NCBI GenBank assembly: GCA_050290245.1
Contig: JBNKHH010000064.1
Span: forward strand, 92,800 to 156,799
From: JBNKHH01 sp050290245
GTDB taxonomy: Bacteria; Pseudomonadota; Alphaproteobacteria; Rhodobacterales; Rhodobacteraceae
Length of the DNA: 64,000 nt
Reading direction: 5' to 3'
The stretch's first letter is position 1. Each line of letters opens with the position of its first letter. The position numbers and the translations under genes were made by a program. Under the pieces are notes generated by a model. The model ran no database searches and had not been told where the DNA came from. It saw nothing but the letters and a program-made list of their open reading frames with translations. Shown piece after piece: positions 26,250 through 34,729 of this stretch.

Positions 26250-27645
26250 ATTCGACTCGGTTTCGTCCCCGACTTTTGGCCAGGTAAAGTGCCTGATCGG
26301 CGGCTTCGAACACCCGGTTCAAGGCCACCGAAGGGCGCGGCGCAAAGGCATCAAACGTGCCAGTCCGCCTTGCAAGCGTCTGAATTTCCATCGCGTCACC
26401 CACGGCCACGCCTATACTCGCGGTAATCCTCACCCGGGTACCACTCTCAACCGCAATGGGAGCGGAACTGATCGCCCGGCGAAGCCGTTCGGCCGTTCGC
26501 CGCGCTTCGGAAACATCGGTCTCGGGCAGGACGACAAGGAACTCTTCGCCGCCGTGTCGCGAAACCAGATCGCAGGCGCGCAAGTTGTCTCGCAGGCGAT
26601 CGGCCACTTCGCACAAGACTTGGTCACCGGCCGAATGTCCGTGTGTGTCGTTGACGGCCTTGAACAGGTCCAGATCGACGATCATCAGGATGAATCCCTC
26701 TGCACTGTCTTGTTCGCGCATCATGAGATCGGCCAGGTAGGATTCGGCGTAGCGTCGGTTGTACAGCCCTGTCAGCGGGTCTGTAGCAGCCATTCGATAG
26801 CTGTGTTCATCAGATTGACGCAGGGTATCGCGCAGACGTTTTCTCTTGAGCATCCCCGCCATGCGAATGGCCAGTTCCTCGCCCGTTGCGATCGTCGGAG
26901 CCACATCGCTTGCGCCGAGGTTCAACGCTCGGGTGGCAATGTCCGGCCGGGTTGGCGGATAGAGGACCAGCACCGGCGCATGGCGCGAATGACTGCGGTC
27001 GCGCAGTTCAGGCAGAATGGTGTCCAGCGACAAATAGTCCTCTCCGCTGACGATCACATAGGCATCCGGCGCCTTGCCGTTGATATCGTCGCGTAAGACG
27101 TCGTCGACACTGAGAGAATCGAAACGGTGCGGCAAGGATGACGATAGCACGCTGGGAAGCGTCGGCATCGCCCCGGCCTCTCCAAGGCAGGCGACGCGCG
27201 CACGCACTTCGAACACCTGCGCTGCCTCAGCCAGGCCGAAACTGGCCGCTGTGACGCGACGGCGTTCGCTCTCCCGCTCGGTCTCGCCTTCCCGGATCAG
27301 TCCGCGCAAACGTGCGAGCAACAAGGCATCAGGCAAGGCCCGGTTCAATATATCGCGCGCCCCTGCCCTGAGCGCCTGCAACCGACGCATCGGAGACGGG
27401 TCTGAATCAATGCAAAGAACTGGGGCCTCGGACAAGCCGACCTGCCCCTTCGTTTCCGCCACCGACGCAGCGGGTGAATCGGAGTGCAAACCAAGGATTA
27501 CCAGATCAGGTTCGCTGCGCGTGTTTGCCGGAATTTCTTGCGGAGACCTCGCCGTCATCACCTCATATTGTGCGCCCTTGAACAAGGCAGCCAGTCCGAT
27601 GCGGTTCACTGTTACCGGGTCAATAATGAGCAGGCACTTCGGCAT
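26236..27645 (-). CDS. PleD-like diguanylate cyclase with two degenerate receiver domains
   Basis: The 469-residue protein makes cyclic di-GMP from two GTP. The GGDEF domain (about 285–465) has an intact GGEEF at 365–369 and an RACD product-inhibition site at 356–359. The two preceding receiver-like domains resemble PleD, but the first has Gly52 in place of the phosphoacceptor (DLVILGLHSD) and the second has Ser/Gly at 200–201, so neither should be phosphorylated. Activation must then come from dimerisation or partner binding. It is divergent from the DUF3572 gene 84 bases away, a common alphaproteobacterial pairing. Confidence 0.9.
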   Translation of the reverse strand: MPKCLLIIDPVTVNRIGLAALFKGAQYEVMTARSPQEIPANTRSEPDLVILGLHSDSPAASVAETKGQVGLSEAPVLCIDSDPSPMRRLQALRAGARDILNRALPDALLLARLRGLIREGETERESERRRVTAASFGLAEAAQVFEVRARVACLGEAGAMPTLPSVLSSSLPHRFDSLSVDDVLRDDINGKAPDAYVIVSGEDYLSLDTILPELRDRSHSRHAPVLVLYPPTRPDIATRALNLGASDVAPTIATGEELAIRMAGMLKRKRLRDTLRQSDEHSYRMAATDPLTGLYNRRYAESYLADLMMREQDSAEGFILMIVDLDLFKAVNDTHGHSAGDQVLCEVADRLRDNLRACDLVSRHGGEEFLVVLPETDVSEARRTAERLRRAISSAPIAVESGTRVRITASIGVAVGDAMEIQTLARRTGTFDAFAPRPSVALNRVFEAADQALYLAKSRGRNRVEFSAV

Positions 27646-27729
27646 GCGTCCTCAATTTGCATAAAATTAAGTGTTTCCGCATTCAGTGTTTTCTCATAAT
27701 CGTTAACAAATCCTTTCTCTGGACCCGAA

Positions 27730-28017
27730 ATGACCCCGCTGTCGCAAGATTCTGCCGAACTTCTGGCCATCGAGGCCCTGTCATGGCTGGTCGGGAACGA
27801 TGAACTGTTGCCCGTCTTCCTGGGCGCTACCGGGGTCAGCGAAACCGATTTGCGTGGCCGTGCAAAAGACCCCGAGTTCCTCGGTTCCGTCCTGGATTTT
27901 CTATTGATGGATGACGCCTGGATTACACAATTCTGCCAGTCGGCAGATTACGACATGGATTTTCCCATGCGAGCCCGCGCCGCCCTGCCGGGCGGTGCGC
28001 AAGTCAACTGGACCTGA
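27730..28017 (+). CDS. DUF3572 domain protein
   Basis: This 95-residue acidic protein matches the small DUF3572 family found next to pleD in many Rhodobacterales and Rhizobiales: LSWLVGNDELLPVFLGATG, then DPEFLGSVLDFLLMDDAWI and FCQSADYD. It is predicted to be cytoplasmic, all helical, and of unknown function. Its stop codon directly abuts the convergent phaZ stop. Confidence 0.85.
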   Translation: MTPLSQDSAELLAIEALSWLVGNDELLPVFLGATGVSETDLRGRAKDPEFLGSVLDFLLMDDAWITQFCQSADYDMDFPMRARAALPGGAQVNWT

Positions 28018-29349
28018 TCAGGCGGATTTCTTCCGGCTCTTCGGTGCAGGAGCCGACGTGCTCCGGCCTTTGGTCGTCCGAGCTGCGGCGCTCGCCTTTT
28101 TGCGGACGGGCGCAGGTGCAGGAGAATTCTGGTCAATGAAGTCCAGCACCAGCGGACGTATATTGTTGCGCCAACTCTTGCCGGCGAAGATCCCGTAGTG
28201 CCCCGCCCCCGGTTCAAGATGCGACGCTTTCTTGGAATCCGGCAGCCCGGTCAACAAATCCAAAGCCGCCAGGCACTGGCCAGGCGCAGAAATATCATCC
28301 TTTTCTCCTTCGACGGTTTTGACCGCCACATCGGTGATGGCACCGATATCGACCTTCCGCCCATCGACGACAAAGACGTTCCGGGCGATCTCACGATCTT
28401 TGAAGACCCGTTCAACCGTCGACAAATAGAATTCCGCCGTCATGTCCATGACAGCGAGATATTCATCGTAAAACTTGTTATGTTTGTCGTAGTCGCCCGC
28501 CTCGCCCATGGCGACGCGCATGATCTGGTCGTTGAATGCCTTGCTGTGCGTGTCGGCGTTCATCGACATGAATGACGCAAGCTGCAAGAGACCCGGGTAC
28601 ACCATCCGGCCAACACCGGCATACTTAAAGCCGACCCGCTGAACGATGAACTGCTCCAACTGGCCCATCGTCACGCGACGTCCAAAGTCGGTCACATCCG
28701 TAGCGGCTGCGTCCGGGTCGATCGGCCCGCCGATCAACGTCAGGGACTGCGGCTGAGCCTTGGGGTCTTCGTCGGCCAGGTAAGCAGTCGCGGCCAAAGC
28801 GAGCGGAGCTGGCTGGCACACTGCGATCACGTTGATCGACGGGCCAAGGTGACGAATGAAATCGACAAGGTATAGCGTATAATCCTCGATATCGAACTTG
28901 CCGACGCTGACGGGAATGTCGCGCGCATTGTGCCAATCGGTGATCCAGACCTCGGCATCGGGCAACAGGCTTTGCACGGTTGACCTGAGAAGCGTGGCAT
29001 AGTGGCCAGACATCGGCGCGACCAAAAGGACGCGGCGGGCTTTCTCGGGTCGACCCAACACCCTGAAACGGATCAGGTCTCCAAAGGGCCGTTCAACCTC
29101 GGTTTCGATCGAGACGATGTGATCGCGACCATCCTCCACAACAACGGTGTCGATCCCCCAATCGGGCTTGGCCACCATGCGCGCAAAGCTTCGTTCGGTC
29201 ACTTCACCCCAGGCCGCCATCATGCGGAACGCGGGATTGGGCACGACACCCCAAATCGGGTAGGATGCCAAGGCGAGCGCCGAAGCACCGGCCCACTGGT
29301 TGGTATTCCTGACCGTCTCCATGAGGTCATATGTCATCATCTGACGCAT
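28018..29349 (-). CDS. phaZ: Intracellular polyhydroxyalkanoate depolymerase
   Basis: PhaZ breaks down stored poly-3-hydroxybutyrate granules. The product, 443 residues from the ATG at 29349, starts MRQMMTYDLMETVRNTNQW like other intracellular depolymerases and has VAVCQPAPLALAA, the Cys-containing nucleophile motif in place of a Ser lipase box, and LEPGAGHYGIFAGKSWRNN with the catalytic His. A longer in-frame start at 29460 would overlap the divergent phaC start and leave no promoter, and AAGGG lies 7 bases before 29349, so the shorter form is preferred. The C-terminus ends in a Lys/Ala/Pro-rich tail (about 40 residues), possibly for granule or DNA contact. Confidence 0.93.
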   Translation of the reverse strand: MRQMMTYDLMETVRNTNQWAGASALALASYPIWGVVPNPAFRMMAAWGEVTERSFARMVAKPDWGIDTVVVEDGRDHIVSIETEVERPFGDLIRFRVLGRPEKARRVLLVAPMSGHYATLLRSTVQSLLPDAEVWITDWHNARDIPVSVGKFDIEDYTLYLVDFIRHLGPSINVIAVCQPAPLALAATAYLADEDPKAQPQSLTLIGGPIDPDAAATDVTDFGRRVTMGQLEQFIVQRVGFKYAGVGRMVYPGLLQLASFMSMNADTHSKAFNDQIMRVAMGEAGDYDKHNKFYDEYLAVMDMTAEFYLSTVERVFKDREIARNVFVVDGRKVDIGAITDVAVKTVEGEKDDISAPGQCLAALDLLTGLPDSKKASHLEPGAGHYGIFAGKSWRNNIRPLVLDFIDQNSPAPAPVRKKASAAARTTKGRSTSAPAPKSRKKSA

Positions 29350-29386
29350 ATCAGTACCCTTGCCTTGGTCGGGCCAAAAGGTCACT

Positions 29387-29437
29387 TTGCCATGACGCGA
29401 CGGCAAGGATACATATTGGCGCGATGCTGCACCTGCA
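29387..29437 (+). promoter_or_regulatory. Probable phaC promoter with PhaR-like site
   Basis: TTGCCA at 29387–29392 and TACATA at 29410–29415 are spaced by 17 bases. Just downstream, CTGCACCTGCA at 29427–29437 is one base short of the CTGCN3GCAG pattern reported for the PHA regulator PhaR, placing it near +5 to +15 where a repressor would block transcription. Confidence 0.4.
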
Positions 29438-29458
29438 AAGTAAGTTGGATTATTGTCC

Positions 29459-31261
29459 ATGACAACTAAAGAAACAGAAAACGACGTGAAACAATTTGAT
29501 GTGTTGAACGCAAACCTCGAAAAGATTGAGGAGTTGTCTCAGAGATTGATTTCGGCGGTATCCCAGAAAAAGCCGATTCATCCTGGGCTTCAGGGGCCAG
29601 GGCAAGACCTTTATGCCAAGGCGGCCGCCGCCTATTTTTCCGAAGCACTGTCGCATCCGTCCAAGATTTTCGAGACTCAGGTCGGCTATTGGGGCAAAGC
29701 CTTGAAACACTATATCGAGGCTCAAGAAAGCCTGATGAGCGGGAGAATGCAGCCGCCGCAGGATCCCGGACCCAAGGATCGTCGTTTTTCAAATCCGCTA
29801 TGGGATGAAAACCCCTACTTCAACTTCATCAAGCAGCAATACCTGTTTTCCTCCAACGCTATCGCCGATGCCGTCGAGGAATTGGACGACCTGGACGACA
29901 CCGACAAGAAGCGCGTGCGCTACTTTACCCAGCAGATCATTGATCTGATGTGCCCGACCAATTTTCTAAGTACCAACCCCGACGCGCTTGAACGTGCCGT
30001 CGAGACCAACGGTCAATCCCTGGTAGACGGTCTGGAAAACCTTGTGAGCGATATCGAGGCGTCCAAGGGAGAGTTGTTGGTCACCTTGGCTGACAAGAAT
30101 GCTTTTGAAGTTGGCGGAAATATCGGCACCACCGAGGGGTCGGTCGTTTTCCGGAACGAGATCTTTGAACTGATCCAGTACGCGCCGACAACCGAAACCG
30201 TCCATAAAACGCCTCTGCTGATCTTCCCGCCCTGGATCAACAAGTTTTACATCATGGACCTCAAGCCCCAGAACAGCCTGATCAAATGGATCGTCGACAT
30301 GGGCTATACCCTGTTCGTGGTCAGCTGGAAAAATCCCGACTCCAGCTATCGGGACTTTGGTATGGACGACTATGTCGAAAAGGGCTTTCTGACCGCGATT
30401 GACCAGGTCAAAACCATTACGGGCGAGCCCAAGACAAACGTCATCGGCTATTGCATCGCCGGCACGACCCTTTCGTTGACGCTGGCTCTTATGCAGAAAC
30501 GCGGTGACAAGTCTATCAATTCGGCAACGTTCTTTACGGCATTGACGGATTTTTCGGACCAGGGCGAGGTCGGCGTATTTCTGTCGAACGATTTCGTCGA
30601 TTCAATCGAGGAGCAGGTGCAGGAAACCGGTGTCCTCGAAAGTTTCATAATGAGCAGGACCTTTAGCTACCTTCGCTCGAACGATCTGATCTATGGCCCG
30701 GCAATCCGCAGCTACATGCTGGGCGAGGCGCCACCGGCCTTCGATCTACTCTATTGGAACGGCGACGGGGCCAACCTTCCGGCGCGTATGTTGATGGAGT
30801 ACCTTCGTGGTCTTTGCCAGAGCAACGAGTTCGCAGAGGATGGGTTCGACCTTTTGGGTGAAAAGGTCCATCTGAGGGATGTAAGCGTTCCACTCTGTTC
30901 GATCGCCTGTGAAACCGACCATATCGCCGCATGGACCTCGTGCTATGGCGGCGTGCGCCAGATGGGCAGCAAATCCAAGACTTTCATCTTGTCCGAATCC
31001 GGCCATATCGCCGGCATCGTCAATCCGCCGTCGAAAAAGAAGTACGGCCACTATATGAACGACGATTGGCCGGAAAACCCCGCCGACTGGCTCGACGGGG
31101 CGGAGTTCCATGAGGGCAGCTGGTGGCCGACCTGGGAAAAATGGTTAAAAAAGCGGTCCGGCAAGCAAGTCGCGCCGCGCGTCCCCGGAGCGAAAAAATC
31201 GCATCCGATTTTGTGCGCTGCGCCCGGAACATACGTAAAAGAAATTCCCCAAGTCGACTAA
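29459..31261 (+). CDS. phaC: Class I poly(R)-hydroxyalkanoate synthase
   Basis: PhaC polymerises (R)-3-hydroxyacyl-CoA into storage polyester on granules. The 600-residue length fits class I. Counting from the ATG at 29459, the triad is Cys332 (IGYCIAGTTL), Asp487 (ACETDHIAAW) and His516 (SESGHIAGIVNPP). The N-terminal 100 residues are a variable region with PHA-specific segments. The gene is divergent from phaZ and followed by the phasin gene after a 142-base regulatory gap, so phaP has its own promoter. Confidence 0.97.
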   Translation: MTTKETENDVKQFDVLNANLEKIEELSQRLISAVSQKKPIHPGLQGPGQDLYAKAAAAYFSEALSHPSKIFETQVGYWGKALKHYIEAQESLMSGRMQPPQDPGPKDRRFSNPLWDENPYFNFIKQQYLFSSNAIADAVEELDDLDDTDKKRVRYFTQQIIDLMCPTNFLSTNPDALERAVETNGQSLVDGLENLVSDIEASKGELLVTLADKNAFEVGGNIGTTEGSVVFRNEIFELIQYAPTTETVHKTPLLIFPPWINKFYIMDLKPQNSLIKWIVDMGYTLFVVSWKNPDSSYRDFGMDDYVEKGFLTAIDQVKTITGEPKTNVIGYCIAGTTLSLTLALMQKRGDKSINSATFFTALTDFSDQGEVGVFLSNDFVDSIEEQVQETGVLESFIMSRTFSYLRSNDLIYGPAIRSYMLGEAPPAFDLLYWNGDGANLPARMLMEYLRGLCQSNEFAEDGFDLLGEKVHLRDVSVPLCSIACETDHIAAWTSCYGGVRQMGSKSKTFILSESGHIAGIVNPPSKKKYGHYMNDDWPENPADWLDGAEFHEGSWWPTWEKWLKKRSGKQVAPRVPGAKKSHPILCAAPGTYVKEIPQVD

Positions 31262-31290
31262 CCTGCTGGAATCTCCTAAATTATTTTTTT

Positions 31291-31329
31291 CTGCACTGCA
31301 GCAAAAGCTCTTGATTTGCTGCAGTGCAG
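31291..31329. promoter_or_regulatory. Probable PhaR operator upstream of phaP
   Basis: A perfect 15-bp inverted repeat (CTGCACTGCAGCAAA at 31291–31305 and its complement at 31315–31329) with a 9-base spacer. Each arm itself contains a CTGCN3GCAG palindrome, the motif reported for PhaR of Paracoccus and Rhodobacter. The right arm fills the spacer of the phaP promoter, so bound repressor would exclude RNA polymerase. It is preceded rather than followed by a T-run, so it is not a plus-strand terminator. Confidence 0.75.
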
Positions 31330-31339
31330 CATGTATATC
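31311..31339 (+). promoter_or_regulatory. Sigma-70-type promoter of phaP
   Basis: TTGATT at 31311–31316 and TATATC at 31334–31339 are separated by exactly 17 bases. Transcription would begin near 31346, leaving a leader of about 58 bases with a GGAG site before the phaP ATG. Confidence 0.65.
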
Positions 31340-31403
31340 CTTTGGCATACGCAGAAGCGCGGATCTCTCCCGCGCGCGAACATGAGAATCTGGAGTTAGA
31401 CAA

Positions 31404-31850
31404 ATGGCCAAAGCCGCAAACGACTACACCAAGTTGATGAATGACATGCTGGGTGCGTTCCCGGTTGACACATCGGCCTTCACGGAAGCTTTCAAATCCC
31501 AGGCTTCCTTTGCTGACAAGATGTCCAAAGTTGTTCTGGACGCCGCCGAAAAATCCACCGAGGTTTCCTCGAACTGGACCAAGTCGACGATCGGCAAGCT
31601 GGGCGTTGTGACCAACGCCAAGGAAGACCCGACCGACTACACCAAAGCCATGACCGACTTTGCTTCCTCGCAAGCCGAGATGAGCGCCGAGTCGATGGCT
31701 GCCTTCGCCGAGATCGCGAAGAAAGTTCAGATGGAAACGGTTGAGCTGATGATGGCTGCCGGCAAGGACCTGGGTGAAGAAGCCACCAAAGCTGCCAAGA
31801 AAGCCACGAACGATCTGACCGCCGCCGCTAAAAAAGCGACCGCGAAGTAA
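31404..31850 (+). CDS. phaP: Phasin
   Basis: Phasins coat PHA granules and set their size and number. The 148-residue product is an amphipathic, Ala/Lys/Glu-rich helical protein; the segment AEMSAESMAAFAEIAKKVQMETVELM is phasin-like in spacing, and the tail is a Lys/Ala repeat (KAAKKATNDLTAAAKKA). The promoter and PhaR-type operator upstream indicate that it is repressed until polymer accumulates. The phaR gene, which commonly follows phaP in Rhodobacteraceae, is absent here; a terminator and an unrelated transporter operon come next. Confidence 0.9.
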   Translation: MAKAANDYTKLMNDMLGAFPVDTSAFTEAFKSQASFADKMSKVVLDAAEKSTEVSSNWTKSTIGKLGVVTNAKEDPTDYTKAMTDFASSQAEMSAESMAAFAEIAKKVQMETVELMMAAGKDLGEEATKAAKKATNDLTAAAKKATAK

Positions 31851-31900
31851 GTCTTACGATTTTCGGATTGCCAACGTCCTCCCTGTTGGCATCTCTATCT

Positions 31901-31928
31901 GGCGGGCCTGAACGGCCCGCCTTTTTTT
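31901..31928 (+). terminator. Rho-independent terminator after phaP
   Basis: An 8-bp GC stem (GGCGGGCC and GGCCCGCC) with a TGAAC loop is followed by seven T residues, 50 bases after the phaP stop codon. Confidence 0.92.
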
Positions 31929-31989
31929 GTCTGCGATCCGCCCGGAAGATTCCGATCGGACTGGATCGCCGAAATTCGCCCCCGAAAAC

Positions 31990-32844
31990 TCAGCCCGGCG
32001 ACATACCTCTCAGCCGCTCGGAGCGCCGCCGCAAGATTTCGAGAGAGGCGAGCAGCAGGACCGAAAGTGTGATCAGGATTGTAGCGACCGCAAGGATGGT
32101 CGGGCTGATCTGTTCACGCAAGCCGGTGAACATCTGCCACGGCAGGGTCTTCTGGCCTGCCGATCCGACGAATAACACGACCACAACTTCGTCGAACGAC
32201 GTGATGAAGGCAAACAAACCACCCGAAATCACGCCCGGCAAAATAAGCGGCATCTGCACCTTGAAAAAGGTCGTTACAGGATCTGCGCCCATGTTCGCCG
32301 CCGCTCGTGTCAGAGACCGGTCAAATCCGACCAACGTCGCTGTTACGGTGATGATGACGAAGGGAATGCCAAGCGCGGCATGGGCCAGCACCACTCCCCA
32401 GTAGGTACCCTGCAAACCTATCCGGCTGTAAAAGAAATACATGCCAGCGGCCGAGATGATCAGCGGCACGATCATCGGGGAAATCAAGATCGCCATGATC
32501 GCACGACGGAACGGCACATGCGGCTGGCTGAGGCCAATGGCCGCCAGCGTGCCAAAGCTGACCGACAAGATGGTGGCCATGGGCGCAATGCGGAAGGAAT
32601 TCCACAGAGCCTGTTGCCAGTCAGCGTTGTTGAAGAAGTCGTTGTAGTGCTTCAACGAGTACCCCTCGGGGCTGAGGCTGAGCATTTCCGGCGTGAAGGT
32701 AAAGAAGTCCTGAGAGTTGAAGCTCAGGGGGATGATCACCACGATAGGCGCAATCAGAAAGAAAAAGATCAGCCCGCAGATCACACGAAATGCATAGTAC
32801 CAGACCTTTTGGCCGGTCGAGGCATATGGAGGTAGTCCGCTCAT
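31990..32844 (-). CDS. ABC transporter permease, PotC type
   Basis: The 284-residue inner-membrane protein has six predicted helices and the permease EAA-like loop (LTRAAANMGADPVTTFFKVQMPLILPG). It is the PotC-type half of a polyamine/opine/quaternary-amine class importer. The ATG at 32844 has GGGAGG 5 bases upstream and follows the stop of the other permease with a single base between. It is the last gene of the minus-strand operon that starts with creatinase or the ATPase gene. Confidence 0.88.
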   Translation of the reverse strand: MSGLPPYASTGQKVWYYAFRVICGLIFFFLIAPIVVIIPLSFNSQDFFTFTPEMLSLSPEGYSLKHYNDFFNNADWQQALWNSFRIAPMATILSVSFGTLAAIGLSQPHVPFRRAIMAILISPMIVPLIISAAGMYFFYSRIGLQGTYWGVVLAHAALGIPFVIITVTATLVGFDRSLTRAAANMGADPVTTFFKVQMPLILPGVISGGLFAFITSFDEVVVVLFVGSAGQKTLPWQMFTGLREQISPTILAVATILITLSVLLLASLEILRRRSERLRGMSPG

Positions 32845-32845
32845 A

Positions 32846-34381
32846 TCAGCCTCCCAGCTTGACGTTGTCGATGCCGACGATCCGGTCGTAGGCCCAGTAG
32901 AGAAGCAGGACCGCAGCCAGCAGAATGGCGCCGAGCGCCGCCGCAAGTCCCCAGTTCAGCGAGGACGAGATGTGATAGGCAATCCGGTTCGAAATGAACA
33001 CGCCCGAGGTGCCGCCGACCAGTTCAGGCGTAATGTAGTAGCCGATGGCGAGGATGAAGACGAGGATACTGCCAGCGCCGATACCCGGTACGGACTGCGG
33101 GAAATAGACTCGCCAAAACGCTGTCCAATCGGTCGCACCCAGAGATTTCGCTGCCCGCATGTAGCTGGGCGGGACGGTCTTCATCACCGAGTAAAGCGGC
33201 AGGATCATGAACGGCAGCAGAATGTGCGTCATGGCAATGATCGTGCCCATCTGGTTATTGATCATCACCAGCCGGTTCGCATCGTCGACCAGGCCGATCC
33301 AGACCAGAAGGTCATTGATCACCCCCTGCTGCTGCAACAGAACTTTCCACGCACTGGTCCTGACCAACAGCGATGTCCAGAAAGGCAAGAGCACCAGGAT
33401 CATAAGCACGTTCGCCGTCCGCATCGGCAGGTTCGCCAGGATCCAGGCCACTGGATAGCCAAGCAGGATGCAACTTACTGTGATCATCATCGACATGAAC
33501 AGAGTGCGTTTGAACAACAGGATGTAAATCCGGTCGCCTTCGTCGCGCGCCTCGATGCCGTCCGGTGTCAGCTGCAAGTCGACCGAATTCAGGAAATAGC
33601 CGGGCGTATAGCGCGCCGAATAGGTCTGGATGGTCGACCAAACCTCGGGATCAAGCCAGTCCTCATCCACATCCTCGAACTGCGCTGCCAGAGAAATGGT
33701 TTCGATGTCCGGCGTGGCGTCGTAGGCGGCCTGCACCAGCGGGTCGGAATACCCGCCGTCCGAGGCGGACAGATCGGCATGGAGCGCGGCAAACAGCACG
33801 TCCCAAGGCTCTTCTTCAAGCGGATCGTCACCCCCTTCGGTGACCACAGCGCGCCAACTTGAGTATGCCGATGTGGTCAAAGGTCCGGGAAACCCGTCAT
33901 TGGACAGGCGGTCCCACGTCGCGGGGTCTTCCCAGGCCTCATCCAGTTTGGCATAGGCCTTGGTGTAATCGTCCGTATCGAACCGGCCGACACCGCGCCC
34001 CGTCTTGCGGAACAGTGACGAAATGCCCGTCAGTTCATAGTTTAACCGAGTGCCAAGGCGCGTGTGCAACTTGCGCTCTTCGGCAAAAACCATGTCGGTA
34101 TAGAAAGCCTGGAAAACGTCTTCGCCGGGCGCCTCTCCGCTGGTGGCGTCCCAGGTCCTCAGGGCCTGCACCGTGCGCGGGATCGTATCCTGTACGATGC
34201 TGTTCTGAACCGATCGGAACAGCATATCGGCGATCGGCGCGATAAATGTCACCAGGACAAACAACAGCAGGGGCGCAACCAGAAGAAAGGCTCGCAGCTT
34301 TTCACGCCTCAGGGCGCGGTTGAGGCTGGCTTTCAGCGGAGTTCCATCCGCCGCGAGTACCGGTCCGCCAGTGTCACTCAT
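32846..34381 (-). CDS. ABC transporter permease, PotB type, with a large periplasmic insertion
   Basis: The 511-residue protein has the PotB-type membrane core (six helices, the first near 32–55 and the rest after about 295) and the EAA loop MRAAKSLGATDWTAFWRVYFPQ. Between helices 1 and 2 lies an acidic, Trp/Tyr/Asp-rich segment of about 235 residues that ordinary PotB proteins of about 285 residues lack. The insertion faces the periplasm and may contact the binding protein or substrate. Its start overlaps the DUF1330 stop in an ATGA junction. Confidence 0.87.
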   Translation of the reverse strand: MSDTGGPVLAADGTPLKASLNRALRREKLRAFLLVAPLLLFVLVTFIAPIADMLFRSVQNSIVQDTIPRTVQALRTWDATSGEAPGEDVFQAFYTDMVFAEERKLHTRLGTRLNYELTGISSLFRKTGRGVGRFDTDDYTKAYAKLDEAWEDPATWDRLSNDGFPGPLTTSAYSSWRAVVTEGGDDPLEEEPWDVLFAALHADLSASDGGYSDPLVQAAYDATPDIETISLAAQFEDVDEDWLDPEVWSTIQTYSARYTPGYFLNSVDLQLTPDGIEARDEGDRIYILLFKRTLFMSMMITVSCILLGYPVAWILANLPMRTANVLMILVLLPFWTSLLVRTSAWKVLLQQQGVINDLLVWIGLVDDANRLVMINNQMGTIIAMTHILLPFMILPLYSVMKTVPPSYMRAAKSLGATDWTAFWRVYFPQSVPGIGAGSILVFILAIGYYITPELVGGTSGVFISNRIAYHISSSLNWGLAAALGAILLAAVLLLYWAYDRIVGIDNVKLGG

Positions 34382-34671
34382 CCTTCGTGTCCCTCCACAA
34401 CGATAATCGTGCTGTCTGCGGTGCGCCTTCGAATGTCGGCAACCGCCTGGTAGTCGGGATCATGGTAGGCCTTCAGCGCGGCCTCGTATGACGGAAACTC
34501 GATCACGACATGGCGCGCATGGGCTTCGCCCTCGACATGCTCGCTCTGACCGCCCCGCACGATGAACTCGCCGCCCAAAGCGTTCAGGATCGGCGTGTCT
34601 TTCTCGACGTACTCTTTATACGCCTCCGGATCGCGTACGGTAATGTGACCGATGATATAGCCTTTAGGCAT
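34378..34671 (-). CDS. DUF1330 domain protein
   Basis: The 97-residue product has the DUF1330 ferredoxin-like fold pattern: GYIIGHITVRDPEAYKEYV, EFIVRGGQSEHVEG and VVIEFPSYEAALKAYHDPDY. The function of the family is not settled; members often sit in catabolic operons. Here it lies between the solute-binding protein and the permeases and is coupled to the next permease through ATGA, so it belongs to the uptake operon. The ATG at 34671 is preferred over longer frames that would run through the intercistronic hairpin. Confidence 0.85.
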   Translation of the reverse strand: MPKGYIIGHITVRDPEAYKEYVEKDTPILNALGGEFIVRGGQSEHVEGEAHARHVVIEFPSYEAALKAYHDPDYQAVADIRRRTADSTIIVVEGHEG

Positions 34672-34689
34672 TTCCTGTCCCTTGCTGTG

Positions 34690-34713
34690 GCAGGGCGGGA
34701 GATCCCGCCCTGC
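34690..34713 (-). other. Intercistronic hairpin after the solute-binding protein gene
   Basis: An 11-bp perfect GC-rich stem (34690–34700 with 34703–34713) lies 16 bases after the binding-protein stop on the minus strand. There is no T-tract. It probably protects the upstream message so that binding protein is made in excess over the permeases. Confidence 0.65.
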
Positions 34714-34729
34714 TCTGTTGTTTGCCGTC

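Noticed and set aside
29350..29460. Longer phaZ start at 29460
   Set aside because: It would overlap the divergent phaC start, leaving no promoter, and the added N-terminus does not look like the family.
31291..31329. Inverted repeat after phaC considered as a terminator
   Set aside because: The T-run is before, not after, the stem on the plus strand; each arm carries the PhaR motif and the right arm lies inside a promoter, so an operator fits better.
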